DNA of 39,524 nt from a virus. Positions within the stretch are counted from its first letter, which is position 1. Each line of letters starts with the position of its first letter. Where the stretch lies: IMG/VR virus record IMGVR_UViG_3300021963_000282, positions 1 through 39,524 of that record; one strand, written 5' to 3'. The notes below the pieces were generated by a model, which made no database searches, was not told the origin of the DNA, and saw nothing but the letters and a program-made list of their open reading frames with translations. Shown piece by piece: positions 31,646 through 38,603 of this stretch. A program made the translations under genes and the position numbers.

Positions 31646-31822
31646 ATGGGGTCTTCATACTTTGAACCACCCGTCGAAGGCGACTGCGACACCTGCGGAG
31701 AATTCATAGAAGCCTGGGCAATCCCGCACAGTTTTAACAAGCAGACGGGGTATCTACGGTGCGCCCGCTGCCAAGAGCTAGAAAACAAATACACACAAAA
31801 GGGGAAATACCAAAATGATTAG
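31646..31822 (+). CDS. 58-residue zinc-ribbon protein
   Basis: ATG 31646 begins one base after the previous stop. The frame is open further upstream, but that part overlaps the previous gene. The product has CDTCG near residues 14-18 and CARC near residues 39-42, with a polar, Lys-rich end. It is a second minimal zinc ribbon. Such pairs in phage operons often encode regulators or inhibitors of host enzymes, but no target can be read from sequence. Confidence 0.65.
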   Translation: MGSSYFEPPVEGDCDTCGEFIEAWAIPHSFNKQTGYLRCARCQELENKYTQKGKYQND

Positions 31823-32036
31823 AACATGGCAACCAGTAAACATTCCAACCAGGATCGTGTTGGAAATTGAACAGCCCGACGGCACATTTGATTACAGACG
31901 TCGTTCAGTTATTGCGTTCAGTATCAACGATGCAGGCGTACTGGCATACATGACGTGTGGCGGTATCAGCTATTTGTCAACGCCACGCCAGTTCGCATTC
32001 ACCGAGCAACTACAGAACGGTGAGTGGCAGTCATGA
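31815..32036 (+). CDS. Small beta-rich hypothetical protein
   Basis: The product has 73 residues and overlaps the preceding gene by 8 nt. Alternating hydrophobic strands (RIVLEIEQPDG, YRRRSVIAFSI, VLAYMTCGG) suggest a small beta barrel. No motif is recognised. The stop overlaps the next start (ATGA). Confidence 0.68.
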   Translation: MIRTWQPVNIPTRIVLEIEQPDGTFDYRRRSVIAFSINDAGVLAYMTCGGISYLSTPRQFAFTEQLQNGEWQS

Positions 32037-32365
32037 TTATCCCATTCACACCTGCTGTCCGTGCAGACGATCCCGTAACGTGCATTGAACCCAAGTCCCG
32101 TGCCAACGGTGCGGCCCGCCTACTAGACATCTACGCATTGCACGATGTCACCGACGAAGAAGCAGTACGCCTGCTCCTGGGCCGACCAGCAACATTGGCC
32201 GATGAAGGTATCCGCCGTCGAGCATCCGACCTACGAGCTTTGGGCTGGATCGCGCCGACCGGGGAGACTCGTGCCAATGACCGTGGTCGCCAGCGCATCA
32301 TCTGTGCAATCACCGACAAGGGACGAGATGCTTACATGAAGTTATTCGTAAACGACGAAGGCTGA
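32033..32365 (+). CDS. Winged-helix DNA-binding protein candidate
   Basis: The product has 110 residues from ATG 32033. The middle (residues about 25-95) fits a winged helix: a helix (GAARLLDIYAL), a second helix (DEEAVRLLLG), a recognition helix (DEGIRRRASDLRALGW), then a wing (IAPTGETRANDRGRQRIICAIT) and DKGRDAYMK. It could be a repressor or a regulator of the modification genes downstream. No target palindrome can be tied to it. Confidence 0.7.
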   Translation: MIIPFTPAVRADDPVTCIEPKSRANGAARLLDIYALHDVTDEEAVRLLLGRPATLADEGIRRRASDLRALGWIAPTGETRANDRGRQRIICAITDKGRDAYMKLFVNDEG

Positions 32366-32366
32366 C

Positions 32367-32921
32367 ATGAAGTTTGCATACGCCGACCCGCCGTATCATC
32401 AACTAGGCAAAAAACTTTATGGGGTACACCATCCCGAAGCAAACATTTGGGATGACAAACAAACCCACATTGACCTTATTAATCGCCTTACAAACGAATA
32501 TCCTGACGGTTGGGCATTATCTTGTAACCCACGAGACTTGGCTTGGATTCTTCCGCATTGCCCCGAAGACACTAGGGTCGGGAGTTGGTGCAAAACATGG
32601 CATCAGATTCGACCAACGTCAACGCAATTTTCTTGGGAAGCAGTTTTATGGCGCACTATTAAAAAAGATCCCAAGAGGCCGATGATAAGAGATTGGATCA
32701 TAGGTGCAGCGACAAAACAAAAAGGTTTGCCCGGCGCAAAACCTCATTACTTCAATCGCTGGATCCTGGATTTACTTGTCTACGATCACAACCAAGACAG
32801 CCTTGATGACATATTTCCAGGCACAAATGGCATGGCCGCAGCAACTAGCGAACCAAGATTAGATATACAAATTGACGAAAATCTACAACAAGAATTTCAA
32901 TTAATAGAAGGAGACAACTGA
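32367..32921 (+). CDS. Beta-class DNA methyltransferase-like protein
   Basis: The product has 184 residues. It begins with the catalytic motif DPPY (YADPPY, residues 5-10) and ends with KPHYFNRWILDLL (125-137) and the SAM-binding-type DDIFPGTNG (147-155). This order (DPPY first, SAM loop last) is that of beta-class N6-adenine or N4-cytosine DNA methyltransferases. It is short, and the loop has an extra residue compared with FxGSG. Similar compact proteins are common in actinophages. It may protect phage DNA from host restriction or act as a modification regulator. Reduced activity cannot be excluded. Confidence 0.75.
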   Translation: MKFAYADPPYHQLGKKLYGVHHPEANIWDDKQTHIDLINRLTNEYPDGWALSCNPRDLAWILPHCPEDTRVGSWCKTWHQIRPTSTQFSWEAVLWRTIKKDPKRPMIRDWIIGAATKQKGLPGAKPHYFNRWILDLLVYDHNQDSLDDIFPGTNGMAAATSEPRLDIQIDENLQQEFQLIEGDN

Positions 32922-33196
32922 TGGAAAATCCACACGCCGAACCAAACAAACAGCCACAACCACAAATCCATGATCGCCCCAAGATCAGACCACGCCGACC
33001 CGACTTCGGTATGGGCGACCCAGTAGTGCGCGAATCACAACACGACATGGTCGAGTACCTGACCGAGGTAACCCGTAACATGAAACGAATCATGGACGAA
33101 CATACGATACTCATGAAGCAGTTACTGTCTGTGATGACATCAATCCGTGACGCGCAACAGCAAGACCGCTGGAACCAGCAAAGGTACGGGCGATGA
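32921..33196 (+). CDS. Hypothetical protein between methyltransferase genes
   Basis: The product has 91 residues. The N-terminal third is Pro/Gln/Arg-rich and probably disordered (IHDRPKIRPRRPDFGMGD). The rest is one long helix (DMVEYLTEVTRNMKRIMDEH; LMKQLLSVMTSIRDAQQ). It overlaps both methyltransferase genes by 1-4 nt. A bridging or specificity role is possible but unsupported. Confidence 0.68.
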   Translation: MENPHAEPNKQPQPQIHDRPKIRPRRPDFGMGDPVVRESQHDMVEYLTEVTRNMKRIMDEHTILMKQLLSVMTSIRDAQQQDRWNQQRYGR

Positions 33197-34734
33197 AATT
33201 GCAATATGGCGAACTCTTTGCAGGTGTGGGGGGTTTCGGCACGGGCATGGAGCAAGCAGGCTACGAGCCTGTATTCCAGGTCGAATGGGATAAGAACTGC
33301 CAAAAGATCCTGCACCACCATTGGCCGACCGTTCCCAAATGGGGCGATGTATGCGATGTCAACGGTGCAGACCTACCACCATGCGACGTGCTGATCTTTG
33401 GATCGCCATGTCAAGACCTATCAGTAGCAGGCAAGCGAGCTGGACTCCAAGACGGAGACAGATCATCAATGTTCTTTGAAGCAGTACGAATCATCAAGGA
33501 GATGAGAGATGCAACTAACTCTATTTACCCAAGAGCCACCATATGGGAAAACGTCCCCGGAGCCTTGTCAAGCAACAAAGGAGCCGACTTCGGTGTCGTC
33601 CTCTCAAGTTTGGCTGACATCGGGGCGATTACACAAGAGTACGCCGTCTTGGACGCGCAATACTTCGGAGTGCCTCAGCGCAGACGTCGAATTTTTCTCG
33701 TATCTATCTTCTGTCCTGCAGCCAGCGAAAGATGTCCCGACCCGCTACTACCTCTCATCCAAGGCAGCCGAGGGGATTTTGCGAAGGGCAGAAAGGCGCG
33801 GAAAGACGCTACCCGATTTGCTTCGACAAGCATTGATCCAGGTGATGGAAAAGAAATAGTTTATACATCGTCATCATTTGGTGACTTCAGTGTCATTGGT
33901 TTCGGCACTCTCAGATCAACCGGTGGTGACTTAGGTGGTGGTTCAGAAACACTCGTTACTGCTCAACTTGACCAAGAAGAATCAGAAACTGGAGAAACTT
34001 TTCGTATGCTCGCCTTTGGTCATTATGTCCAGGACGACATCGCGTCAACAATAAAAATGTGCGACCACAAAGATGCAAGAGATCTTGTTGTTCCCGTCGC
34101 ATACTCAATCCGTGAAGATGCCAAAGCCAACACGTTCAGCGCAACCGAGACAGACACCGCCCTATGCCTCAACGGATTAGTGCCATCAACACAGTCACAC
34201 CACGCGCAAATCTTCATTGCCGAACCCATTGTCTACGATGGCTACAACCAAAAGCTTGACGACAGCGGAATTCACCGTTCGTTGCGTATCGGTCGAGATA
34301 GTAGCGACTTCGTGGCACAGCCAATCATCTTTGAGAATTCATACCGTGACGGGCCGCGAGTAGGCGACGATATTTGTCATACATTGCCCGCAAAAATGGG
34401 TTTGGGTGGTGGCAACACCCCGATGCTGGCAGAAGTTACCTACTCATTTGATACCCAGTTTGGTAGCAATGCGGCCGTCTTTGAAGACACATCGCCAACA
34501 CTTAAAAGCAGTCAACAAGCACCTTCGGTAGCACCGCCGGGATTAGCAGTACGTCGACTAACCCCGTTGGAATGCGAGCGTTTGATGGGATGGCCCGACG
34601 ACCACACCCGCTGGACGGCCGACGGCAAAGAGCAAGCCGATACCAACCGTTACAAGCAATGCGGTAATGGTGTAGCGTCGCCCGTAGCACGCTGGGTAGG
34701 CGAACAACTACGACCCGTACTGGAGACGGAATGA
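33193..34734 (+). CDS. dcm: C5-cytosine DNA methyltransferase
   Basis: The product has 513 residues. The family motifs are complete: SAM loop FAGVGGFGTG (9-18), catalytic PCQ (SPCQDLS, C73), ENV (WENVPG, 119-124), the QRRRR segment (162-166), and C-terminal RRLTPLECERLMGWPDDH plus the closing CGNGVASPVARWVGEQL. It transfers methyl groups to cytosine C5, probably protecting phage DNA. The central region between about residues 175 and 440 is the target-recognition part and is longer than usual. Bases 33509-33859 also encode a second protein in another frame (see next entry), so residues about 106-222 are under double constraint. Confidence 0.94.
   Translation: MKLQYGELFAGVGGFGTGMEQAGYEPVFQVEWDKNCQKILHHHWPTVPKWGDVCDVNGADLPPCDVLIFGSPCQDLSVAGKRAGLQDGDRSSMFFEAVRIIKEMRDATNSIYPRATIWENVPGALSSNKGADFGVVLSSLADIGAITQEYAVLDAQYFGVPQRRRRIFLVSIFCPAASERCPDPLLPLIQGSRGDFAKGRKARKDATRFASTSIDPGDGKEIVYTSSSFGDFSVIGFGTLRSTGGDLGGGSETLVTAQLDQEESETGETFRMLAFGHYVQDDIASTIKMCDHKDARDLVVPVAYSIREDAKANTFSATETDTALCLNGLVPSTQSHHAQIFIAEPIVYDGYNQKLDDSGIHRSLRIGRDSSDFVAQPIIFENSYRDGPRVGDDICHTLPAKMGLGGGNTPMLAEVTYSFDTQFGSNAAVFEDTSPTLKSSQQAPSVAPPGLAVRRLTPLECERLMGWPDDHTRWTADGKEQADTNRYKQCGNGVASPVARWVGEQLRPVLETE
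33509..33859 (+). CDS. Gene nested within the cytosine methyltransferase, alternate frame
   Basis: The product has 116 residues, read in a different frame from the methyltransferase. A near-perfect ribosome site (AAGGAG, 33496-33501) lies seven bases before its ATG. The protein reads like a known phage family: GKTSPEPC early on, a TRNTSECLSADVE segment, and a strongly patterned end, PTRYYLSSKAAEGILRRAER, RGKTLPDLLRQAL. I recall proteins with this YxLSxKAxxGILRRAxxRGK ending beside or overlapping C5-methyltransferase genes in other phages. Both frames here carry recognisable patterns, so this is likely real dual coding. The basic helix at the end could bind DNA. Function is unknown. Confidence 0.75.
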   Translation: MQLTLFTQEPPYGKTSPEPCQATKEPTSVSSSQVWLTSGRLHKSTPSWTRNTSECLSADVEFFSYLSSVLQPAKDVPTRYYLSSKAAEGILRRAERRGKTLPDLLRQALIQVMEKK

Positions 34735-34856
34735 ACCAACTATCACCTGAGGAGCAGCGTTTCGTGGATAAAACAGTTGAAGTCATTTACTTCGCAGGAT
34801 TGGCAGCCACTTGTGTCGCAATCCTGTGGTGGATCATCGGCAAGATTACGAGATGA
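34731..34856 (+). CDS. 41-residue single-pass membrane protein
   Basis: The frame starts at an ATG overlapping the methyltransferase stop and ends at TGA 34854-34856, overlapping the next start. The product has a polar helix (MNQLSPEEQRFVDKTVEVIY) followed by one hydrophobic helix (FAGLAATCVAILWWIIG) and KITR. Tight coupling on both sides supports it. Function is unknown; small membrane proteins of early operons often act in superinfection exclusion or host membrane control. Confidence 0.62.
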   Translation: MNQLSPEEQRFVDKTVEVIYFAGLAATCVAILWWIIGKITR

Positions 34857-35584
34857 GCAGAACCGTCGTATGGTTCTCGGCTGGTGCTGCATCCGCAATC
34901 GCCGCCAAACTAACCATTGCCCAAAATCCGTCTAACCTAGTCATCGCATACACCGACCCAGGATCAGAACACCCTGACAACAAACGATTCTTAGACGACT
35001 GCGAACAATGGTTCGGGCATCCAATAGTCCGCTTAAAATCCAAAAAATATGCTGACACCTGGGCAGTATTTGAACATGGATATCTAGTCTCCCCATATGG
35101 AGCAATGTGTACAGCAGAACTTAAAAAGAAAGTTCGTCGAGACTTCCAATTGCCCGACGACATCCATGTATTTGGCTACACCAGCGAAGAACAACACCGG
35201 GCAGACCGCTTCAGAGAACAAAACATAGAAGTAGATCTACGCACACCGCTTATTGAATACGGCCTTACCAAAGACGACTGCCTCGCAATGATAGAAAGAG
35301 CAGGCATTGAACTACCTGCCATGTACAAACTTGGCTACCGCAACAACAACTGCATTGGATGCGTTAAGGGCGGCATGGGTTACTGGAATAAAATTCGCAA
35401 AGATTTCCCCGACACTTTTGACCGCATGGCTCAAGTGGAACGCAAACTCAACATATCCATCCTTCGATCTGAATCAAAATCCGTATTTTTAGATGAACTT
35501 GACCCTGAACGAGGCAACCACTCCGACGAACCATCATTTGAATGTTCATTACTTTGCACAATCGCTGAAGAAGATATTAAATAA
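34853..35584 (+). CDS. PAPS-reductase-family (PP-loop) protein
   Basis: The product has 243 residues from ATG 34853, overlapping the previous stop. The nucleotide-binding PP-loop is at the N-terminus (VVWFSAGAASAIAAKL; SAGAAS instead of the usual SGGKDS). Later come FGYTSEEQHRADRFRE and the Cys pair in NNNCIGCVKGGMGYWNKI. Phage proteins of this family are widespread. They are thought to activate substrates by adenylation for sulphur or nucleotide chemistry, and their targets are mostly unknown. Next to two DNA methyltransferases, a base or backbone modification role is an attractive inference. It is the last rightward gene and its stop overlaps that of the convergent recombinase gene by 8 bp. 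Confidence 0.8.
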   Translation: MSRTVVWFSAGAASAIAAKLTIAQNPSNLVIAYTDPGSEHPDNKRFLDDCEQWFGHPIVRLKSKKYADTWAVFEHGYLVSPYGAMCTAELKKKVRRDFQLPDDIHVFGYTSEEQHRADRFREQNIEVDLRTPLIEYGLTKDDCLAMIERAGIELPAMYKLGYRNNNCIGCVKGGMGYWNKIRKDFPDTFDRMAQVERKLNISILRSESKSVFLDELDPERGNHSDEPSFECSLLCTIAEEDIK

Positions 35585-36473
35585 CCGAGTCAGGTGCTGA
35601 ACCCGACCCAAACCGATCCCCATCAGGTTCGACCACAATCTGAGCTATCACATCAGCCTGGCTAACCAGCGACACAGGATTGAGTAGGCGCAAAGTCTGC
35701 CGAACATACCGATCATTCGTATGTCCAAGCCACTTCGCAATGACCGGGACAGGAACACCACGCTGAAACTGACGCTGGACAGCCCACCGACGCATATCCT
35801 GCACCGTAAGCCGACGACCAACAGCACCCGAAGCGACATCATTGATCGTCTCAGTCGCGTGCTTAGAACCAAACGTCCCACCAAGTGTCGTAGTCGCAGC
35901 GAACACCGCAGTCAGACCTAAAGTCAACACCTCAAGACGACCGTCAACCGGGATCTCACGCCTGTTACCTCGACGAGAACGCACCGTGACTAGCGTCTTC
36001 CCTTCCCATGTCCGAACATCCGTCTTACGAATCCGGAGAGCTTCAGCGCAGTCACATCCACCCCAGGCGACCATCGCAGCAAGCCATTCCCACCGAGGCC
36101 CACGCTTAGAGAACGCTGACATGACCAGCACCATCTCATCATCAGACGGCACAGTTGAGCTATCAAGCACGATGACACGCTTAGGCATCTTCACCGAATG
36201 CAAACCGTGAACCTTCAAAACACCAGCTTCGACCAGCGCATCCATCCATTTAGCGACCCCACAAACACGCGAAGCAACCGACGTTGACGTGTACTGCGAA
36301 GCCATCCAATCCACAAACAGTTGAGCGTTCACCGCCGTGCAATCCAAAGGATGAATGTCCACCAAAGCACACCACCGCTGCCAGGTGACAATGTCCTTCT
36401 TGTACCGCTTACGAGTATGAATTGAGGCGTAACCCCCCAAGAAATGAGCCGTAACAGAGCGAACAGAAGCCAT
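35577..36473 (-). CDS. Tyrosine-recombinase-fold protein with degenerate active site
   Basis: The product has 298 residues from ATG 36473. It has a SAM-like N-terminal core-binding domain (YASIHTRKRYKKDIVTWQRW) and a C-terminal catalytic-type domain that aligns with phage integrases and XerC/D: WGGCDCAEALRIRKTD, DMRRWAVQRQFQRGVPVPVI, KWLGHTNDRYVRQTL. However, the first catalytic Arg position is Asp (D141), the His of the HxxR box is Gln (Q225, R228 kept), and no Tyr lies about nine residues after LGH; the nearest Tyr is at +5 (Y256). It may be an inactive, DNA-binding derivative or a divergent enzyme. Convergent overlap with the preceding gene is 8 bp. Confidence 0.8.
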   Translation of the reverse strand: MASVRSVTAHFLGGYASIHTRKRYKKDIVTWQRWCALVDIHPLDCTAVNAQLFVDWMASQYTSTSVASRVCGVAKWMDALVEAGVLKVHGLHSVKMPKRVIVLDSSTVPSDDEMVLVMSAFSKRGPRWEWLAAMVAWGGCDCAEALRIRKTDVRTWEGKTLVTVRSRRGNRREIPVDGRLEVLTLGLTAVFAATTTLGGTFGSKHATETINDVASGAVGRRLTVQDMRRWAVQRQFQRGVPVPVIAKWLGHTNDRYVRQTLRLLNPVSLVSQADVIAQIVVEPDGDRFGSGSAPDSVI

Positions 36474-36490
36474 AAACAATGTTTACCACA

Positions 36491-36697
36491 CTAATTCGGA
36501 ATTATTCGCCTCAAAAGCACGCTGACCATCCACAATTGCGAAAATATTTTGCGATCACGCACGCTGTCTACCCACACCCAGCGCAGTTTGGGTTCTGCCG
36601 TTCGACCGCCTGTGGCCAGCTCGCCATGCCGGGCGAGGTATTTGGCTGCAAAACCCATTAAACGCCCGCACCTATGACACCCCCCGCATATCGTCAT
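36491..36697 (-). CDS. Possible small Cys-rich protein upstream of the recombinase
   Basis: The 68-residue leftward frame ends 17 bases before the recombinase start, consistent with a two-gene operon. It opens with MTICGGCHRCGRLMGFAAKY, containing a C-x2-C-x2-C knot, followed by basic and Trp-rich sequence (KLRWVWVDSVRDRK). The C-rich opening and position favour it over the opposing plus-strand frame. No promoter or strong ribosome site is evident, so the call is tentative. Confidence 0.42.
   Translation of the reverse strand: MTICGGCHRCGRLMGFAAKYLARHGELATGGRTAEPKLRWVWVDSVRDRKIFSQLWMVSVLLRRIIPN
36534..36554. repeat. AT-rich palindrome flanked by TTGCGA
   Basis: AAAATATTTT (36541-36550) is a perfect palindrome overlapped by two direct copies of TTGCGA (36536-36541 and 36549-36554). 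It lies 60-80 bases upstream of the recombinase start. It could be an operator or part of an attachment site, but it also falls inside the possible small gene at 36491-36697. Confidence 0.35.
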
Positions 36698-36714
36698 GAC
36701 GAAATAGACCTAAC

Positions 36715-36741
36715 AAAAAACCCGCACCATATCGGCACGGG
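36715..36741 (-). terminator. Terminator of the leftward right-arm operon
   Basis: Read leftward, CCCGTGCC (36741-36734), a GATAT loop and GGTGCGGG (36728-36721) form an 8-bp RNA stem with two G·U pairs, followed by six T (36720-36715). It would end transcripts from the 37-39 kb cassette before the recombinase. Rightward it has mismatches where the G·U pairs were, though TTTT follows at 36743-36746, so some bidirectional effect is possible. Confidence 0.8.
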
Positions 36742-36768
36742 CTTTTCGTTCTCGGTATGTCCGCGTCC

Positions 36769-37053
36769 CTATTCGATGACACCCCGCGCACCTTGGGCGT
36801 ATGCATGGATTACCGCGACCAACTCGCGCGCCGACTCGGCAGCCGGGCGATCAAGAACAAACCAACGACCGCCCCCGCCCCCAATCTTCTCAAGCCACAA
36901 CGACCAACACCCGCGCGCCGTAGAGCCATATCGCCAACGGTAACCCGCAACCAACGGAAGCCCCCGCGCAACAATCGGCAAACAACCCGACCCGCACCGA
37001 TGCCCCAGCGGATCAAGCCCGACACATGGCAACCGATCAACCCGACTAGTCAC
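36769..37053 (-). CDS. Probable small protein at the end of the leftward operon
   Basis: The 94-residue leftward frame starts at a GTG preceded by a G-rich stretch, 51 bases after the GP88-like gene, and stops 28 bases before the terminator. It has three Cys, aromatic strands (LPLVAGYRWRYG), a Gly run (KIGGGGGRWFVL) and a helical end (AAESARELVAVIHAYAQ). The sequence is protein-like, but high CG content keeps several frames open, so confidence is moderate. The opposing plus-strand frames are Pro/Arg-rich and look like shadows. Confidence 0.48.
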   Translation of the reverse strand: MTSRVDRLPCVGLDPLGHRCGSGCLPIVARGLPLVAGYRWRYGSTARGCWSLWLEKIGGGGGRWFVLDRPAAESARELVAVIHAYAQGARGVIE

Positions 37054-37104
37054 GGCACACCACCACGAGCGCGCACATCCAACACACCCAACAAGTAAAC
37101 ACGA

Positions 37105-38100
37105 TCACAACGCCACCAACCCGCGACGAACCCGAACCGCAACCGCAGAACCCAACCGCCCCGCAGACTGTCCGCGATTCTTGCCACCATGAAGGAGAAA
37201 GGTAACCGAGCGATCAGGCGCACCAGGCAAACACAAACCGCAAGCAACACACGCCCCAACACCCGCCGAACCACGCCGAACTGCCGACCGACGCGCCCGA
37301 CCAGCCAAGTCTAACCCGACGACATGAGCCGACACGCCGAACGAATCGCGCGCCCACTTGCCCGACACCGGACAAACAACCCCAGGCAAAACGGGAGCAA
37401 CCGAAACCGCACGCGCCCACAACGCGACCGCGTGCCGTTCATCGTCCGCAAGCATGGCAAGCGGTAAACCCAACCGCGCACCCGCGCGAGCCATCTTCAC
37501 GACATTGTCAGAGTCTGCCGACAGCATCACCCGAAGATTCTCGGGAACAGGAAACAGGCTCTTAACCTTGACCGCGTCGCGCGTGTAGATCCAATGATCT
37601 ACCGACGAAGTAGCAACAACCGCCGAACGAATCGCGCGCCCGTACCAAGTCGCAAAAATATCCCCGCCCGAATGCCAACGAAAACACGGCGACGCAACAC
37701 CGCGCGCGCGCTGTGCCATCTCGGAATGACGAACGCAGGCAACCAACGCCAACACAACCGCCGACTGACCCCCGCAGGCTTTCAAGTGTTCAAGGTTCGC
37801 CAGGTTCACCGACGCACCCCGAGCAAAAGCACTGTAACGATTCTCCAACCCTGCAGCGTAGCAATCAATACACGCCGACGTAGTCGCGTCGCATGACCCG
37901 CCCGTATCCAATGGGCCAACGGGCAACGGGAACGCATTAGGGACTAACGCCTTAGCCGAACCCTTGTCGTTTATCTCCACCGCTGGCGATGTCTTCGCGT
38001 CGTTATGAAGCATGAACCGCAACACGTCGCCACACTTGCACGACACAAAAACACCCTGCCCACCTGGCGCACTATGAACGGGTAACCGATCGCGTCTCAT
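37105..38100 (-). CDS. GP88-like cysteine-motif protein (copy B)
   Basis: The product has 331 residues, starting at an ATG overlapping the upstream stop. It has a CKC pair near the N-terminus (21-23), then C70, C77, C80-Y-A (CDATTSACIDCYA), the central RWHSGGDIF (HSGGD at 143-147), a WIYTRDAV segment (YTR at 172-174), C243, and a C-terminal triad C284, C287, C290 (CVACGLCL) followed by a VTFLLHGG strand. This is the full GP88-type pattern, more complete than copy A (1336-2079). The Cys sets could bind Fe-S or zinc. Copies A and B are too diverged to be a recent duplication. The gene is CG-rich compared with most of the window. Confidence 0.75.
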   Translation of the reverse strand: MRRDRLPVHSAPGGQGVFVSCKCGDVLRFMLHNDAKTSPAVEINDKGSAKALVPNAFPLPVGPLDTGGSCDATTSACIDCYAAGLENRYSAFARGASVNLANLEHLKACGGQSAVVLALVACVRHSEMAQRARGVASPCFRWHSGGDIFATWYGRAIRSAVVATSSVDHWIYTRDAVKVKSLFPVPENLRVMLSADSDNVVKMARAGARLGLPLAMLADDERHAVALWARAVSVAPVLPGVVCPVSGKWARDSFGVSAHVVGLDLAGRARRSAVRRGSAGVGACVACGLCLPGAPDRSVTFLLHGGKNRGQSAGRLGSAVAVRVRRGLVAL

Positions 38101-38603
38101 GACTCACCCCCCGCAAAATGAACCCGCAACAGCTCAGCGAACTCTTCAACCGTACCCAACAACCAAGAGATCTCGGAACTAGCTTGCCACCCCTGACCCG
38201 CGACCAACTCGCGCGCAATCTTAACGCGTGAATCAATCCAAACAAGCCGATCGGAGTCACTCGCAGCAGGCGCACTATTTACCCTAAACGACGCGCCGAT
38301 ATTGGTCATGCCATGATCACCCCACTCCAAGAAGATATCGCGGTAACTAATCTCGGAATCTTCAAGATCCCATAGCGACCACTCACAGTCAAGATCTTCG
38401 TCGTCGTCCGGTACTAACTCAGCGTCAACCGAGCAGACATACAACCGCCCCCACTCTGCGCCCTGGTTATTCATGAGGTCAGTATCTAAACCGTCAATGA
38501 TCCACTTGGTGACTTCAGCGACGGCTTCATACATGAACTCAAAGCCGTAATAATCAGAGTCCTCTGATGAGTCATACACCGCGTAATAAATCTGAGGCTT
38601 CAT
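38097..38603 (-). CDS. Acidic hypothetical protein, leftward cassette
   Basis: The product has 168 residues from the ATG at 38603, which overlaps the upstream stop (TGATG) and follows a G-rich ribosome site. It is very acidic, with long Asp/Glu runs (VPDDDEDLDCEWSLWDLED). The N-terminus alternates aromatics and acids (PQIYYAVYDSSEDSDYYGFE). Charge mimicry of DNA is a known strategy of anti-restriction and anti-defence proteins, but this is only a composition argument. The last 40 residues are helical. I do not recognise the family. Confidence 0.72.
   Translation of the reverse strand: MKPQIYYAVYDSSEDSDYYGFEFMYEAVAEVTKWIIDGLDTDLMNNQGAEWGRLYVCSVDAELVPDDDEDLDCEWSLWDLEDSEISYRDIFLEWGDHGMTNIGASFRVNSAPAASDSDRLVWIDSRVKIARELVAGQGWQASSEISWLLGTVEEFAELLRVHFAGGES

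Noticed and set aside
36590-36680. Cys-tRNA fragment or attachment site (CTGCAAA loop, GTTCGA string)
   Set aside because: The flanking bases do not pair as an anticodon stem, and no duplicated core is visible within the window.
36674-37098. Pro/Arg-rich rightward frames
   Set aside because: They oppose the leftward operon end and terminator and show the composition of antisense CG-rich DNA.
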